NCBI GenBank assembly: GCA_964384335.1
Contig: CAYLKN010000007.1
Span: 1-64,000 of the forward strand
Direction: 5' to 3'
Source: JAUICS01 sp964384335
Lineage (GTDB): Bacteria > Pseudomonadota > Alphaproteobacteria > Micavibrionales > Micavibrionaceae
Length of the DNA: 64,000 bases
The translations under genes and the position numbers were made by a program. Of the stretch, positions 52,893 to 61,929 are shown piece after piece (position 1 is the first letter of the stretch; every line of letters begins with the position of its first letter). The notes below the pieces were generated by a model. The model was not told the origin of the DNA, did no database searches, and worked only from the letters and a program-made list of their open reading frames with translations.

Positions 52893-54701
52893 CTATCGGT
52901 ATTCCCGAATGGCCTTAACCGCAGACTTTACCTTTAAATCAATCATCTTTTTACCGATTTCATCCGAGGCTTTATCCGGTTTTCCGCTATATCCATAGTC
53001 GTTGACAGCGTCCAGAAGAACCGGGTTCTGGCGAAAGCCTTCAGGATAAACATACATAATCTCGGACGTATCGCGGATCCCGGCATGGTATCCAATGTCC
53101 TCGTTTGAAAATCCCTGGCTAAGAAGCGTTTCAAACTGGTTATTGTTTTGGTAGTAATCGGCGACATGAATCACTTTTATATTTTCAGACTGCCACTTCT
53201 TAGAAAGGGCTTCGGCAACATTGTTTTGTCCGTCCTGGTTACCAAAACTGTCACCAAGAAATATTATTTTCTTAAAACCCTGTGATTTATAACTGCGCGC
53301 GGCATGTTCCAGAACCGATTCGTAAACATCAGCAGGAATTCCGACAGTGCCAGGATATCTGAGATGAAGTGTCGGTTCGGGTTCAAGCTCACCCTGCGGG
53401 ACGTAGGAGATAACGGGGGCAACCAGGGTCTTGCCAAGTTCCTGCGCGACTTTTTCGGACGTATACCTGACCACATAATTGTGTTTCCCCAAGACCATGT
53501 GCGGCCCGTTCTGCTCTGTCCCGCCGGTCGGTATAATGATGGTTTTAAACCCCCTGTCCATAGCCTGTCTGACTTCGGTCCAGGTTAATTCCTCAGTATG
53601 AAGCGAGGGCAATTGGTAATTCGCCGCCTGAATTTTTCTGTCTACATGAAAGAAAAAACCGTAAATGATTGTGAAAAAAATTATTATCAAGGCAACATTA
53701 AAGGCTTTCCGGCCGGAGCCCTCATCATTTCTGGTGAGTATTTTCCACGCATTCCTGACCGGTTTGAAGTAAAGCTCTTTAACTGAATTGAAAGGATTCG
53801 GTGTCTTTCCGGCAATCCCGTAATTCAGCTTCTCATACTGCCTTGGAACATAAAGAGTCCCGAACATCCAGTCCCAGAACGAAAAAATAAATCCCAGGTT
53901 CTTATCGAAGTGTTTCTCGGCTGAGCTGTGATGTATCTGATGCTGGGCAGGGCTTATGAAGATATAGCTTAGCCATGAAGGATAATTAAGCCAGATATGG
54001 GAATGTCTTAAGTTGTATCCGACAATGTAAAAGACAAAAAGAACGATATTGACGCCATAAATACTTTTTGCCTCCGCCGCCTCACCGGTCAGATAGAAAT
54101 AACCTGCAATACCAAGCGATGTCAGGCAGATAGCTGTCAGGCCCGTAAAAAACAAATCCACCGGATGCATTCTGTAAACGGTGATCGGGGTCAATACTTC
54201 TGCGGAATGGTGCACCTGGTGAAACTGCCAGAGTACGGGAATCTTATGCTGGAAATAATGTGTTATAAAAATCGCAAAATCCAGAAGCAGAACACTCACA
54301 ATCGTATAGCCGATTGTGAAATATAAGTTCGCCGTAAACAAAGGATCGTCCGGAACGCCAAATATGTTTTGCAGAACGGCCAGGAAAGCAGCCGTAAAGA
54401 AATGTGTGCTGACCATAAGCTGTGAAATAATACCAACATAAAGCAGGCTGTTAATTATAAAATACACATAATCCTGCCTGGCAGAGCGATGCAGAAAAAC
54501 ATCCTTGTCAAAAATGTAGGAAAAAAGGCCCTTATCAATTTTTTCCGGCCGGTTTTCGGAGTTAATGAATCGATAGTAAAAAAAGACACAGACGGAAAGA
54601 ATGAAGGCAGTTGCGAGATATAACACAAATATACGCTCACTTGGTACGGCAATCCCGAACCAGCGTTCAAGCGTATTATCTTTGGTTACTTCTAAAAACA
54701 T
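52893..54701 (-). CDS. Fusion: membrane sterol desaturase/fatty-acid hydroxylase domain plus creatininase-like domain
   Basis: A 602-aa protein. The N-terminal half has about six membrane helices and the histidine boxes of the fatty-acid hydroxylase superfamily: HYFQH (148-152), HQVHH (161-165) and HQIHH (254-258). A further helix (335-353) leads to a C-terminal domain (370-602) with the creatininase/creatinine amidohydrolase layout: PTGGTEQNGPH (391-401), FLGDSFGN (481-488) and HAGIRDTSE (539-547). Several family metal ligands are replaced (N398 for His, H407 for Asp, GDSFGN for NGHGGN). The two domains suggest a hydroxylase with an attached modified hydrolase or ligand-binding unit; the substrate is unknown. 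The terminator at 54763 separates it from hppA. Confidence 0.8.
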   Translation of the reverse strand: MFLEVTKDNTLERWFGIAVPSERIFVLYLATAFILSVCVFFYYRFINSENRPEKIDKGLFSYIFDKDVFLHRSARQDYVYFIINSLLYVGIISQLMVSTHFFTAAFLAVLQNIFGVPDDPLFTANLYFTIGYTIVSVLLLDFAIFITHYFQHKIPVLWQFHQVHHSAEVLTPITVYRMHPVDLFFTGLTAICLTSLGIAGYFYLTGEAAEAKSIYGVNIVLFVFYIVGYNLRHSHIWLNYPSWLSYIFISPAQHQIHHSSAEKHFDKNLGFIFSFWDWMFGTLYVPRQYEKLNYGIAGKTPNPFNSVKELYFKPVRNAWKILTRNDEGSGRKAFNVALIIIFFTIIYGFFFHVDRKIQAANYQLPSLHTEELTWTEVRQAMDRGFKTIIIPTGGTEQNGPHMVLGKHNYVVRYTSEKVAQELGKTLVAPVISYVPQGELEPEPTLHLRYPGTVGIPADVYESVLEHAARSYKSQGFKKIIFLGDSFGNQDGQNNVAEALSKKWQSENIKVIHVADYYQNNNQFETLLSQGFSNEDIGYHAGIRDTSEIMYVYPEGFRQNPVLLDAVNDYGYSGKPDKASDEIGKKMIDLKVKSAVKAIREYR

Positions 54702-54762
54702 CGCACACTATTCTTTTACACTTTAGCATGTATAGGGTTTTAAAACCGTTAAAATCACGCGC

Positions 54763-54796
54763 AAAAAAAGGCACAAAACCTTTTGTGCCTTTTTTA
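54763..54796. terminator. Bidirectional intrinsic terminator
   Basis: A stem of ggcacaaaa (54770-54778) with ttttgtgcc (54781-54789), flanked by seven A on the left and six T on the right. It lies downstream of hppA, on its strand, and before the fusion gene, so it should end hppA transcripts. Confidence 0.82.
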
Positions 54797-54909
54797 AAAA
54801 TGTATCTGAAGCAGGAGAAGGCTCAGTATTCCGAATTCATCCGATGCCGTTTTAAGAAACCCTTGAAGACTCTATAAAACGAACGGAATGAAGGTTCTGA
54901 GCCTGATAA

Positions 54910-57021
54910 TTAATAGCCTACAATAACCTTTGCCACGATTGCCACAAGAAGAATTGCCACAATGTTTGCAATTTTGATTAGCGGGTTAACCGCGGGTCCG
55001 GCAGTATCCTTGTACGGGTCGCCAACGGTATCACCGGTTACGGCTGCTTTATGGGCTTCGGAACCTTTACCGCCGTGATTTCCGTCCTCGATATACTTCT
55101 TGGCGTTATCCCATGCACCGCCACCCGATGTCATGGAAATCGCGACAAACAGGCCTGTCACAATCGTTCCCATCAACAATGCGCCCAGGGACTGGAATGC
55201 ATTTTCAAGATTACCGCTTATTCCCCAGATTACGAAGAAAAGCGCAACAGGAACGACGATCGGCAAAAGGGAAGGAACAATCATTTCCCTGATTGCAGAT
55301 TTGGTCAGGAGATCAACCGCAGTGCTGTATTCCGGTTTTCCTGATCCGTCCATAATGCCTTTTATTTCGGCGAACTGACGGCGTACCTCTATAACCACGC
55401 TGGATGCCGCACGCCCGACGGCCGTCATCGACATCGCACCGAAAAGATAGGGAAGCAAGCCACCAACAAAAAGACCGATCACAACATACGGGCTTTGCAG
55501 AGGAAACTCGATATCTGCGAATTCAGGCAGGAAGTGTTTGATCTCTTCGGTAAAGGCAGCGAAAAGAACAAGAGCAGCAAGTCCGGCAGAACCGATGGCA
55601 TATCCCTTTGTAACGGCCTTGGTCGTGTTTCCAACCGCGTCCAGAATATCTGTTGTATTCCTTACATCCTCCGGCAGGTCCGCCATTTCCGCAATTCCGC
55701 CCGCATTGTCCGTCACGGGCCCGAAAGCATCAAGAGCAACAATCATTCCGGCCAGTGAAAGCATGGTGGTTGCGGCAATCGCAATACCGTACAGACCGGC
55801 AAAGCTGAAGGAAACAAAAATACCGGCACAGATTACAAGAACTGGCAACGCTGTCGATTCCAGGGAAATTGCGAGCCCCTGGATAACGTTTGTTCCGTGT
55901 CCTGTTTCCGATGCCTTTGCAACCGAACGGACAGGGCGGAAATTGGTTCCGGTGTAATATTCGGTGATCCACACAAACAGGCCAGTAACAGCCAGTCCTG
56001 TCAATGCGCAAAAGAAAAGATCGGCAACAGTTATAAATCCACCATTAACAAGAGGAAAGGCCGTATCAAAACCGATGTAAGCGAAAAATCCGCAGACAAG
56101 GATAAGAGAGAAAACAGCACTTGCAATAAGGCCCTTGTAAAGGGCGCCCATTACGTTTTTGGAACCGCCCAGCCTGACAAAAAGCGTTCCGGCAATTGAT
56201 CCTAAAATGCACAGCGCACCGATTATAATAGGTATAAGCATCATCTGATCAACAGCCGCTGGTAAAAACACACTGAAACCGATTAACATTGTGGCAACCA
56301 CCGTAACGGCATACGTTTCGAAAAGATCGGCAGCCATCCCGGCACAATCACCGACGTTATCACCGACATTATCCGCGATAACGGCCGGATTACGGGGATC
56401 GTCCTCGGGAATACCGGCCTCAACCTTTCCAACCAGATCGGCACCCACATCGGCACCTTTTGTAAAAATTCCACCGCCCAGACGTGCAAATATTGATATG
56501 AGGGATGCGCCAAAGCCAAGGGCAACCAGGGCCTCAAGCGTGTCTCTCAACGCAAGGCCTGTCAGACCGGAGGATGTTTGTAATACAAGAAAATAGAGGG
56601 CAACAGAGAGGAGTCCAAGACCAACAACCAGAAGACCTGTAACCGCCCCTGATTTAAACGCGATATCAAGAGCCTCTTTCAGACCTTTCGTAGCCGCCTG
56701 GGTTGTCCGCACATTGGCACGCACAGAAATATGCATGCCTATATAGCCTGCCAATCCCGAACTTACGGCACCGATAACAAAACCGACACCCACATGCCAG
56801 CCCAGAAGAAGAGTAAGGATAATGGTAACAACAATTCCGACCAGCCCAATCGTTTTGTATTGTCTGTTCAAATACGCGGACGCCCCTTCCTGAATGGCGG
56901 AGGCAATTTCCTGCATCTTTTCATTACCTGCATCAGCCTCAAGAATCTGCCGGGATCTAACATATCCGAATATCAGGGCAAACAACCCACAAATAAGAAT
57001 ACCTGCGTAAAGCGGTGTCAT
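54910..57021 (-). CDS. hppA: K+-independent H+-translocating inorganic pyrophosphatase
   Basis: A 703-aa membrane pyrophosphatase with about 16 membrane helices. The active-site segment is KGADVGADLVGKVE, followed by DNVGDNVGDCAGMAADLFETY. The GNTTKAVTKGYAIGSA segment has Lys and Thr at the positions (460 and 463 in C. hydrogenoformans numbering) that mark the K+-independent class. It pumps H+ out of the cytoplasm at the expense of PPi and saves energy under stress. It seems monocistronic and is followed by a terminator at 54763. Confidence 0.95.
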   Translation of the reverse strand: MTPLYAGILICGLFALIFGYVRSRQILEADAGNEKMQEIASAIQEGASAYLNRQYKTIGLVGIVVTIILTLLLGWHVGVGFVIGAVSSGLAGYIGMHISVRANVRTTQAATKGLKEALDIAFKSGAVTGLLVVGLGLLSVALYFLVLQTSSGLTGLALRDTLEALVALGFGASLISIFARLGGGIFTKGADVGADLVGKVEAGIPEDDPRNPAVIADNVGDNVGDCAGMAADLFETYAVTVVATMLIGFSVFLPAAVDQMMLIPIIIGALCILGSIAGTLFVRLGGSKNVMGALYKGLIASAVFSLILVCGFFAYIGFDTAFPLVNGGFITVADLFFCALTGLAVTGLFVWITEYYTGTNFRPVRSVAKASETGHGTNVIQGLAISLESTALPVLVICAGIFVSFSFAGLYGIAIAATTMLSLAGMIVALDAFGPVTDNAGGIAEMADLPEDVRNTTDILDAVGNTTKAVTKGYAIGSAGLAALVLFAAFTEEIKHFLPEFADIEFPLQSPYVVIGLFVGGLLPYLFGAMSMTAVGRAASSVVIEVRRQFAEIKGIMDGSGKPEYSTAVDLLTKSAIREMIVPSLLPIVVPVALFFVIWGISGNLENAFQSLGALLMGTIVTGLFVAISMTSGGGAWDNAKKYIEDGNHGGKGSEAHKAAVTGDTVGDPYKDTAGPAVNPLIKIANIVAILLVAIVAKVIVGY

Positions 57022-57118
57022 ACCAGTACCTTTCTTTTTTTAATTTATACTTTTTCTAGAAACACTAGTCAGTGAACATGCATAATAATAATAAAAAAGG
57101 CAAGAGGGAATAAGCCAA

Positions 57119-57151
57119 ATAAAAAAAGCCTGCCGATATTACACGGCAGGC
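57119..57151 (-). terminator. Intrinsic terminator of the second fliL
   Basis: On the minus strand the stem gcctgccg (57144-57151) pairs with cggcaggc (57128-57135) around an 8-nt loop, followed by seven U. It lies 65 bp after the stop codon of the gene at 57216 and before hppA. Confidence 0.85.
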
Positions 57152-57215
57152 CGGGAGTGCGCAGTACTTCAGATAGAGACAATTCTGTGCTTTGCCTGAT
57201 TGTAAATTATAAAAT

Positions 57216-57692
57216 TCAGGCCGGTCTTTGCTGAACGACCGTTAATAAAACGTCATTAACAATATCAGGACCAAGCAATTCCAGAGTAACTTTATTCAAT
57301 CTTTCTTTTAAATATTTAACCTTGATTGCGCCGCCAGGATTGAGCGCAGTTTCTTTGTTAAGATATCCGTACATTTCCTGAATGAAGGCATCTTTTATTT
57401 TCGGTTGTACACTGTTTACAAACTGGCTGTGAAATGTACTTCTGACCTCAATGGCGACAATCATGCTGACCGTCTGAGAAAATCCGTTCTGATCGATTAT
57501 GGGTAATATGAGTGGATCAAGTTCCACAAATTCGTAATTCGAAACCTTGATTTTGGGCTTTTCGGCTTTTTTAACTTCATCGACTTGATCCGTCTCGCTT
57601 GCTTCTGCAGGTTTCAGCACGTATGTGTACAGTCCGAAACCGGCTCCGCCGACTATTCCCAACACTAAAAATATTATAAATAACAATCGCAT
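57216..57692 (-). CDS. FliL-like flagellar basal body protein (second copy)
   Basis: A 158-aa protein with one N-terminal membrane helix (about 2-25, IIFLVLGIVGGAGFGLYTYVL) and a FliL-type periplasmic domain (NYEFVELDPLILPIID, SMIVAIEV). It differs clearly from the FliL at 21595 but has the same layout. It stands outside the flagellar cluster, between nusB and hppA, with its own CtrA-type box at 57751 and terminator at 57119, so it is probably a separate CtrA-controlled unit. The role, perhaps a second stator-linked FliL, is inferred. Confidence 0.78.
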   Translation of the reverse strand: MRLLFIIFLVLGIVGGAGFGLYTYVLKPAEASETDQVDEVKKAEKPKIKVSNYEFVELDPLILPIIDQNGFSQTVSMIVAIEVRSTFHSQFVNSVQPKIKDAFIQEMYGYLNKETALNPGGAIKVKYLKERLNKVTLELLGPDIVNDVLLTVVQQRPA

Positions 57693-57750
57693 TTTATTCC
57701 CTAACTCGTATCTATACCAACACCCTAACCCTTAGTATAAATGCAATATG

Positions 57751-57766
57751 TTAACTCATGTTTAAC
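57751..57766 (-). promoter_or_regulatory. CtrA-type box upstream of the second fliL
   Basis: The full site TTAA-N7-TTAAC (57751-57766, with TTAA at 57751-57754 and 57762-57765) matches the CtrA consensus. It lies about 59 bp before the ATG at 57692. CtrA activates flagellar genes in many alphaproteobacteria, so the placement is meaningful. Confidence 0.6.
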
Positions 57767-57801
57767 AATCGTTAAAATTTTATGTAAATAATCTTACCTC
57801 C

Positions 57802-58290
57802 TTAGCGCAAATCCTTTGCCATGGCATCCAAAAGACCATTGATCAGTCTGACCTCTCCTTGGTCAAAAAAAGCATGTCCCAAATTAATGTATTCATTAAG
57901 TATAACAGCGGTATCAATTTCGTGAAAGGATAATAGCTCGTATCCACCGCATAACAGGATACTTTGCAGAAGTTTTTCGTTTTTTTGTTTTCCTTCTGTT
58001 TTCTTTTGAAAATGGGTGTTAATGACTTTCGCAAGAACATGTTTTTCAGATTCAGCACCCCTCACAATTTTTGAAAAAAATTGCCTGTCCGGCGGTCTTA
58101 TCTGTTGCTGCTCTATAGTGTCCGCAATGTGGTAATCCAGAAAATCGCTGACCGCCTTTTTTGCATCATCTCCTGCGGCCAACATCTGATAAACCGCCTG
58201 GACGGCACACAATCTGGCAGATGACCGTTCACCGCCCATTCCGCCTGCGCCGGACCGCTTTTTTTTAAAAGGCACAACCTTCTCACTCAT
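57802..58290 (-). CDS. nusB: Transcription antitermination factor NusB
   Basis: A 162-aa, mostly helical protein. After a basic N-terminal tail (KKKRSGAGG) it shows the NusB pattern ARLCAVQAVYQMLAAGD near the start and the signature EIDTAVILNEYINLGHAFFDQGEVRLINGLLDAMAKDL at the end. It binds boxA RNA with NusE during rRNA transcription. It is downstream of ribBA; ribH, which often lies between them, is missing. Confidence 0.92.
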   Translation of the reverse strand: MSEKVVPFKKKRSGAGGMGGERSSARLCAVQAVYQMLAAGDDAKKAVSDFLDYHIADTIEQQQIRPPDRQFFSKIVRGAESEKHVLAKVINTHFQKKTEGKQKNEKLLQSILLCGGYELLSFHEIDTAVILNEYINLGHAFFDQGEVRLINGLLDAMAKDLR

Positions 58291-58394
58291 AATACATCTC
58301 TGATTTACTGTTGTCTGTGTTGCATAATCTATACCAAAGAATGGGAAAGCATAGACAAACTTATTAACATAATCCTATGGATAGTGTTTTTTGT

Positions 58395-59519
58395 CTACAC
58401 TGACACATAATCCGTTATTTCAAGTCCATATCCATCCAGACCGATCACTGTTTTCGGGGAATTTGTCAGAAGTTTCATTTTCCGGATTCCCAGGTCTTTG
58501 AGTATTTGCGCCCCGACGCCATAGTCGCGCAAAGTTCCGGAATTTTCCATTTTGTCTTTATTGAGGATTCGTGACAGCCGGGTTGGATCCGGTTCCCTGA
58601 TAATAACAATCACACCCTCTTCCTGTTTCCCGATATAGTTCAGGGCGCGTTGCAAAATACCATTCCCTTTGTTCATCAGAACATCGTCGATAATATTCAG
58701 CGCATGCATGCGAACCGAGACCGACTTCGTTTCAAAATGATCCGGATTGCCCCTGACCAGGGCAATGTGCTCAGCATAATTGATTGTATTGGCATAAATA
58801 CAAAACCTGAAAATATCACCGTAAGGACTTTCAAAGTCTTTTTCGGAAATTTTTTCAACAAGCTTTTCATTCCGCCTGCGCCAGGCAATAAGATCAGCAA
58901 TCGATCCTATTTTCAGATCATGGCTATTTGCAAAAGCAACCAGATCGCGAAGTCTTGCCATTGACCCGTCTTCATTCATAATTTCGCATATGACACCTGC
59001 GCCGGAAAACCCTGCCATACGGGAAAGATCAACCGCCGCCTCGGTATGTCCTGCCCGAACAAGCACACCTCCTTCACGTGCGCGAAGCGGAAATACGTGA
59101 CCGGGCGTTGCAATGTCACCCGGCCCGGACTGGGAATTGATCGCGGTCTGTATTGTTTTGGCCCGATCTGAAGCGGAAATACCTGTGGTCACACCCTCTT
59201 TTGCCTCAATCGAAACTGTAAACGCTGTCCGGTGATGCGTATTATTGCCGCGCCCCATAAGTTCAAGGCCGAGACGGTCAATCATTGTCTGCTCCATTGG
59301 CAGACATATAAGTCCCCGCCCGTATTTGGCCATGAAATTTATATTCTCCGGGGTTGCCATTTGTGCGGCAATAACCAGGTCTCCCTCATTCTCGCGATTC
59401 TCGTCATCGACAATGATAACCGGCTTTCCGTTCCTGACATCCCGCAGGATATCTTCAATGCCGGACATACAGGTTTCGCGCTCTTCGGCTGCTGGGAATT
59501 CCTTCATTGTGTTTTGCAT
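58395..59519 (-). CDS. ribB: RibBA: DHBP synthase fused to a degenerate GTP cyclohydrolase II-like domain
   Basis: A 374-aa protein. The N-terminal domain (about 20-220) is a complete 3,4-dihydroxy-2-butanone-4-phosphate synthase with DDENRENEGDLVIAA, the GHTEAAVDL region and RAREGG. The C-terminal part (about 225-374) has the RibA fold order but no cysteine triplet for zinc and lacks the SECLTGD-type motif, so GTP cyclohydrolase activity is not expected. This state is known in other alphaproteobacteria (RibBX-type). It lies in the ribE-to-nusB order, 226 bp downstream of ribE. Confidence 0.88.
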   Translation of the reverse strand: MQNTMKEFPAAEERETCMSGIEDILRDVRNGKPVIIVDDENRENEGDLVIAAQMATPENINFMAKYGRGLICLPMEQTMIDRLGLELMGRGNNTHHRTAFTVSIEAKEGVTTGISASDRAKTIQTAINSQSGPGDIATPGHVFPLRAREGGVLVRAGHTEAAVDLSRMAGFSGAGVICEIMNEDGSMARLRDLVAFANSHDLKIGSIADLIAWRRRNEKLVEKISEKDFESPYGDIFRFCIYANTINYAEHIALVRGNPDHFETKSVSVRMHALNIIDDVLMNKGNGILQRALNYIGKQEEGVIVIIREPDPTRLSRILNKDKMENSGTLRDYGVGAQILKDLGIRKMKLLTNSPKTVIGLDGYGLEITDYVSV

Positions 59520-59745
59520 CAGAGTCGGATTTCCTTCATTTTATTCAACAACGCCTTAAGAAACCATGAAGATACAAGGAAGGCAAGCGCATGGCGTTAC
59601 TGTTTACCTTTCCGGCGTCGCAGACAAAGCAGATGAAAGAGGTCTTCAAACCTCAAATCACACTGGAAGTAAAGATAGCAGGTGTGTTGATAGCGTAACG
59701 TCTTCTCACCTGATGAAATCATCCACTTACTGGTTATGTACAAAC

Positions 59746-60342
59746 TTATCCTCTGATACCTTCCTGATACCGAACAACATAACGCGCCAGCATATCGGCT
59801 TCAAAATGCAAAAGGTCGCCTTCCCTGTTAAACTGAAGAGTTGTGTTTTCCCATGTATGAGGAATGATGGTGACGCTAAATCCCTTCTCACTGACCTCAT
59901 TCACGGTCAATGATATACCGTCCAGTGCAACAGATCCCTTTTTTGCAATAAATTTTGAAAGATCATCGGAAACGGACAAATCGATACTGAAGGCATTGCC
60001 TGCCTGCTCCAGCCTGTCTATAGACGCCTTCCCGTCAATATGACCGAAAACAAAGTGCCCGCCGAGTTCGTCCGAAAGCTTAAGCGAAGGCTCAAGGTTC
60101 AGTCTGGTGCCGGTTTCCCATGATCCCAGATTGGTAAGAGAAAGCGTTTCCTGTGAGGCCTCAACGGTAAAGTGCCCCTTTGCTTTTTCTGTCATTGTCA
60201 GACAACAACCGGAACAGGCAATCGAAGCACCCAGCGGAATGGTTTCAAGGTCCAGTCCCGTTTGTATTGTAAAGACGCTTCCGTCAGGGGAATGATCCGC
60301 CCTTGATACAGTCCCGATATCTCTTATTAATCCTGTAAACAT
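59746..60342 (-). CDS. ribE: Riboflavin synthase, alpha subunit
   Basis: A 198-aa protein with the tandem lumazine-binding repeats. It starts MFTGLIRDIGTV, and shows SIACSGCCLTM, and the second repeat GGHFVFGHIDGKA with SVALDGISLTVNEV. It makes riboflavin from two 6,7-dimethyl-8-ribityllumazine molecules. It is 13 bp downstream of nrdR, as usual. ribD, which often lies between nrdR and ribE, is missing. Confidence 0.94.
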   Translation of the reverse strand: MFTGLIRDIGTVSRADHSPDGSVFTIQTGLDLETIPLGASIACSGCCLTMTEKAKGHFTVEASQETLSLTNLGSWETGTRLNLEPSLKLSDELGGHFVFGHIDGKASIDRLEQAGNAFSIDLSVSDDLSKFIAKKGSVALDGISLTVNEVSEKGFSVTIIPHTWENTTLQFNREGDLLHFEADMLARYVVRYQEGIRG

Positions 60343-60355
60343 GGCTTAAGAAAGG

Positions 60356-60838
60356 TTAATCGTTATTGGTGTTGCTGACGTGAATTTGCAGATCCTTAAG
60401 TTCTTTGAGAAAAGAATCAAAATCCTCCGGGCGCCTGAAATCCTTGTAAACAGAAGCGTAACGCACAAACCCGACCGTATCAAGCTGGGCCAGGGATTTC
60501 ATAACAAGCTCACCGATCGTCTTGCTTGCGATTTCATGTTCTCCGGTTGACTCAAGCTGCCTGACAATTGAATTTGCGGACTTTTCAATCATTTCAAGAT
60601 CTACGGGCCGTTTCTGAAGGGCTACCTGCATGGATTTTATTATCTTGTCCCGGTTGAAAGGCTGGGGCTTGCCATCCGCTTTTATGACTGTCATCTCGCG
60701 CAGCTGCACACGCTCAAATGTTGTAAAGCGCGCTCCGCAGGACGGACAGGCCCGCCGCCGGCGTATTGCCGAGTTATCCTCGGACGGCCGGGAATCCTTG
60801 ACCTGTGTTTCCTCATGACCGCAGAACGGACAGCGCAT
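60356..60838 (-). CDS. nrdR: Transcriptional repressor NrdR
   Basis: A 160-aa regulator of ribonucleotide reductase genes. It has a zinc ribbon (C3, C6, C31, C34: CPFC and CPSC), and an ATP-cone domain (VIKADGKPQPFNRDKIIKSM). It senses ATP/dATP. Its length and start MRCPFCGHEETQVKDSRP are typical. It precedes ribE, the common arrangement. Confidence 0.96.
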   Translation of the reverse strand: MRCPFCGHEETQVKDSRPSEDNSAIRRRRACPSCGARFTTFERVQLREMTVIKADGKPQPFNRDKIIKSMQVALQKRPVDLEMIEKSANSIVRQLESTGEHEIASKTIGELVMKSLAQLDTVGFVRYASVYKDFRRPEDFDSFLKELKDLQIHVSNTNND

Positions 60839-60940
60839 GGGATTCCTTACCTCTCATTTACCCGGTTAAAACAGACATATCTTGTACTGTAAATTACCCA
60901 GACAAACAAGATTTAAAGGCCTGAAGCATTACCCGTCGTT

Positions 60941-61822
60941 TCAGGCACAGAATTTTTCTGAATTTTGTACCGGATTGTCATTATGAAACTTTTCAAATCC
61001 GCTTTCGATGGTTTTTGCAATCAATTGCGCCTGTTTCTCAACTTTTTCGGGGCTTATTTTGTAATCGCCCTGATGGGTAAGATCATTGCGGATTTCATAT
61101 ACAGCAAGGCTGGCACCTGTATTGCGATAGCTGGTGCAGATTGAATTGGGCGACTCTGTGAAATCATAAGGGTCGTTAAACGCAATATCCTTTTCATCGA
61201 TGCCCTGTTCAATCATCGACTCTCTGAGTGCATTTGCAAGATTATGATCGGAATGGCGTTCGAACAAAAAGCTGTAAAGCGGTCGTATTTTGCCGTATCC
61301 CGGCCTTCCGAACTGATCAAAATCAACGGACTTGTTATACGTATGAATTGGAATAATAACCGGACGCTGATGAATCTTTTGAAAATCACGGATTGTGTTA
61401 TGCCAGACCTCCTGTATTGAACGATACCGGAATTCTTTCTCTTCATCCGAAATATGAATGTTGCCATAAATAACCTGTCCGTCCTGTTCGGTCGAGATGC
61501 TTGTCGGATGATCTTTAAGGCGAACGACATCAATAATCAGTCTTGAATAATTATTTACGATTGCAGGGGCATTTAATATCTCCGCAACTCTTTTTGTCAG
61601 TTCGTAAACCCCGATATCATATGCATAGTGTTTTTGATAAAGCGTATTCTCATCAAGCCCCAAACCATCAAGAAAATCAGGGATAAAGCAGCTTGCATGC
61701 TCTGCAGTCAAAAGAACGGGAAAGTTACCTTCCGCATTTAATATTGAACACACCGGCCGCTCATTAAGAACTTCACGAAATTTGTTCAGCTTCTGCTCAA
61801 AAGAAAGAATATTACCCTCCAT
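60941..61822 (-). CDS. N-formylglutamate amidohydrolase-like protein
   Basis: A 293-aa protein of the PF05013 family. The recognisable segments are PVLLTAEHASCFIP, LGLDENTLYQKHYAYDIGVYELTKRVAEIL, and later IPIHTYNKSVD. These enzymes hydrolyse N-formyl-L-glutamate in histidine degradation, but distant members act on other amides; no hut gene is nearby. It stands between nrdR and glyA, both on the same strand, with about 100-bp gaps. Confidence 0.85.
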   Translation of the reverse strand: MEGNILSFEQKLNKFREVLNERPVCSILNAEGNFPVLLTAEHASCFIPDFLDGLGLDENTLYQKHYAYDIGVYELTKRVAEILNAPAIVNNYSRLIIDVVRLKDHPTSISTEQDGQVIYGNIHISDEEKEFRYRSIQEVWHNTIRDFQKIHQRPVIIPIHTYNKSVDFDQFGRPGYGKIRPLYSFLFERHSDHNLANALRESMIEQGIDEKDIAFNDPYDFTESPNSICTSYRNTGASLAVYEIRNDLTHQGDYKISPEKVEKQAQLIAKTIESGFEKFHNDNPVQNSEKFCA

Positions 61823-61929
61823 GCTCTGTTTTTATTATATTTGCACTTAAACGCTAATAATAATCATACATAACGATATTCTTCAAGGATTTCCTGAAAA
61901 AATACAGCTGTCATATACTGTTTAAGGCG

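Noticed and set aside
59520..59745. FMN riboswitch upstream of ribBA
   Set aside because: The conserved RFN core is not visible on either strand, only a small hairpin.
59566..59913. 115-aa open frame across the ribE/ribBA spacer
   Set aside because: It runs antisense into ribE and resembles no family.
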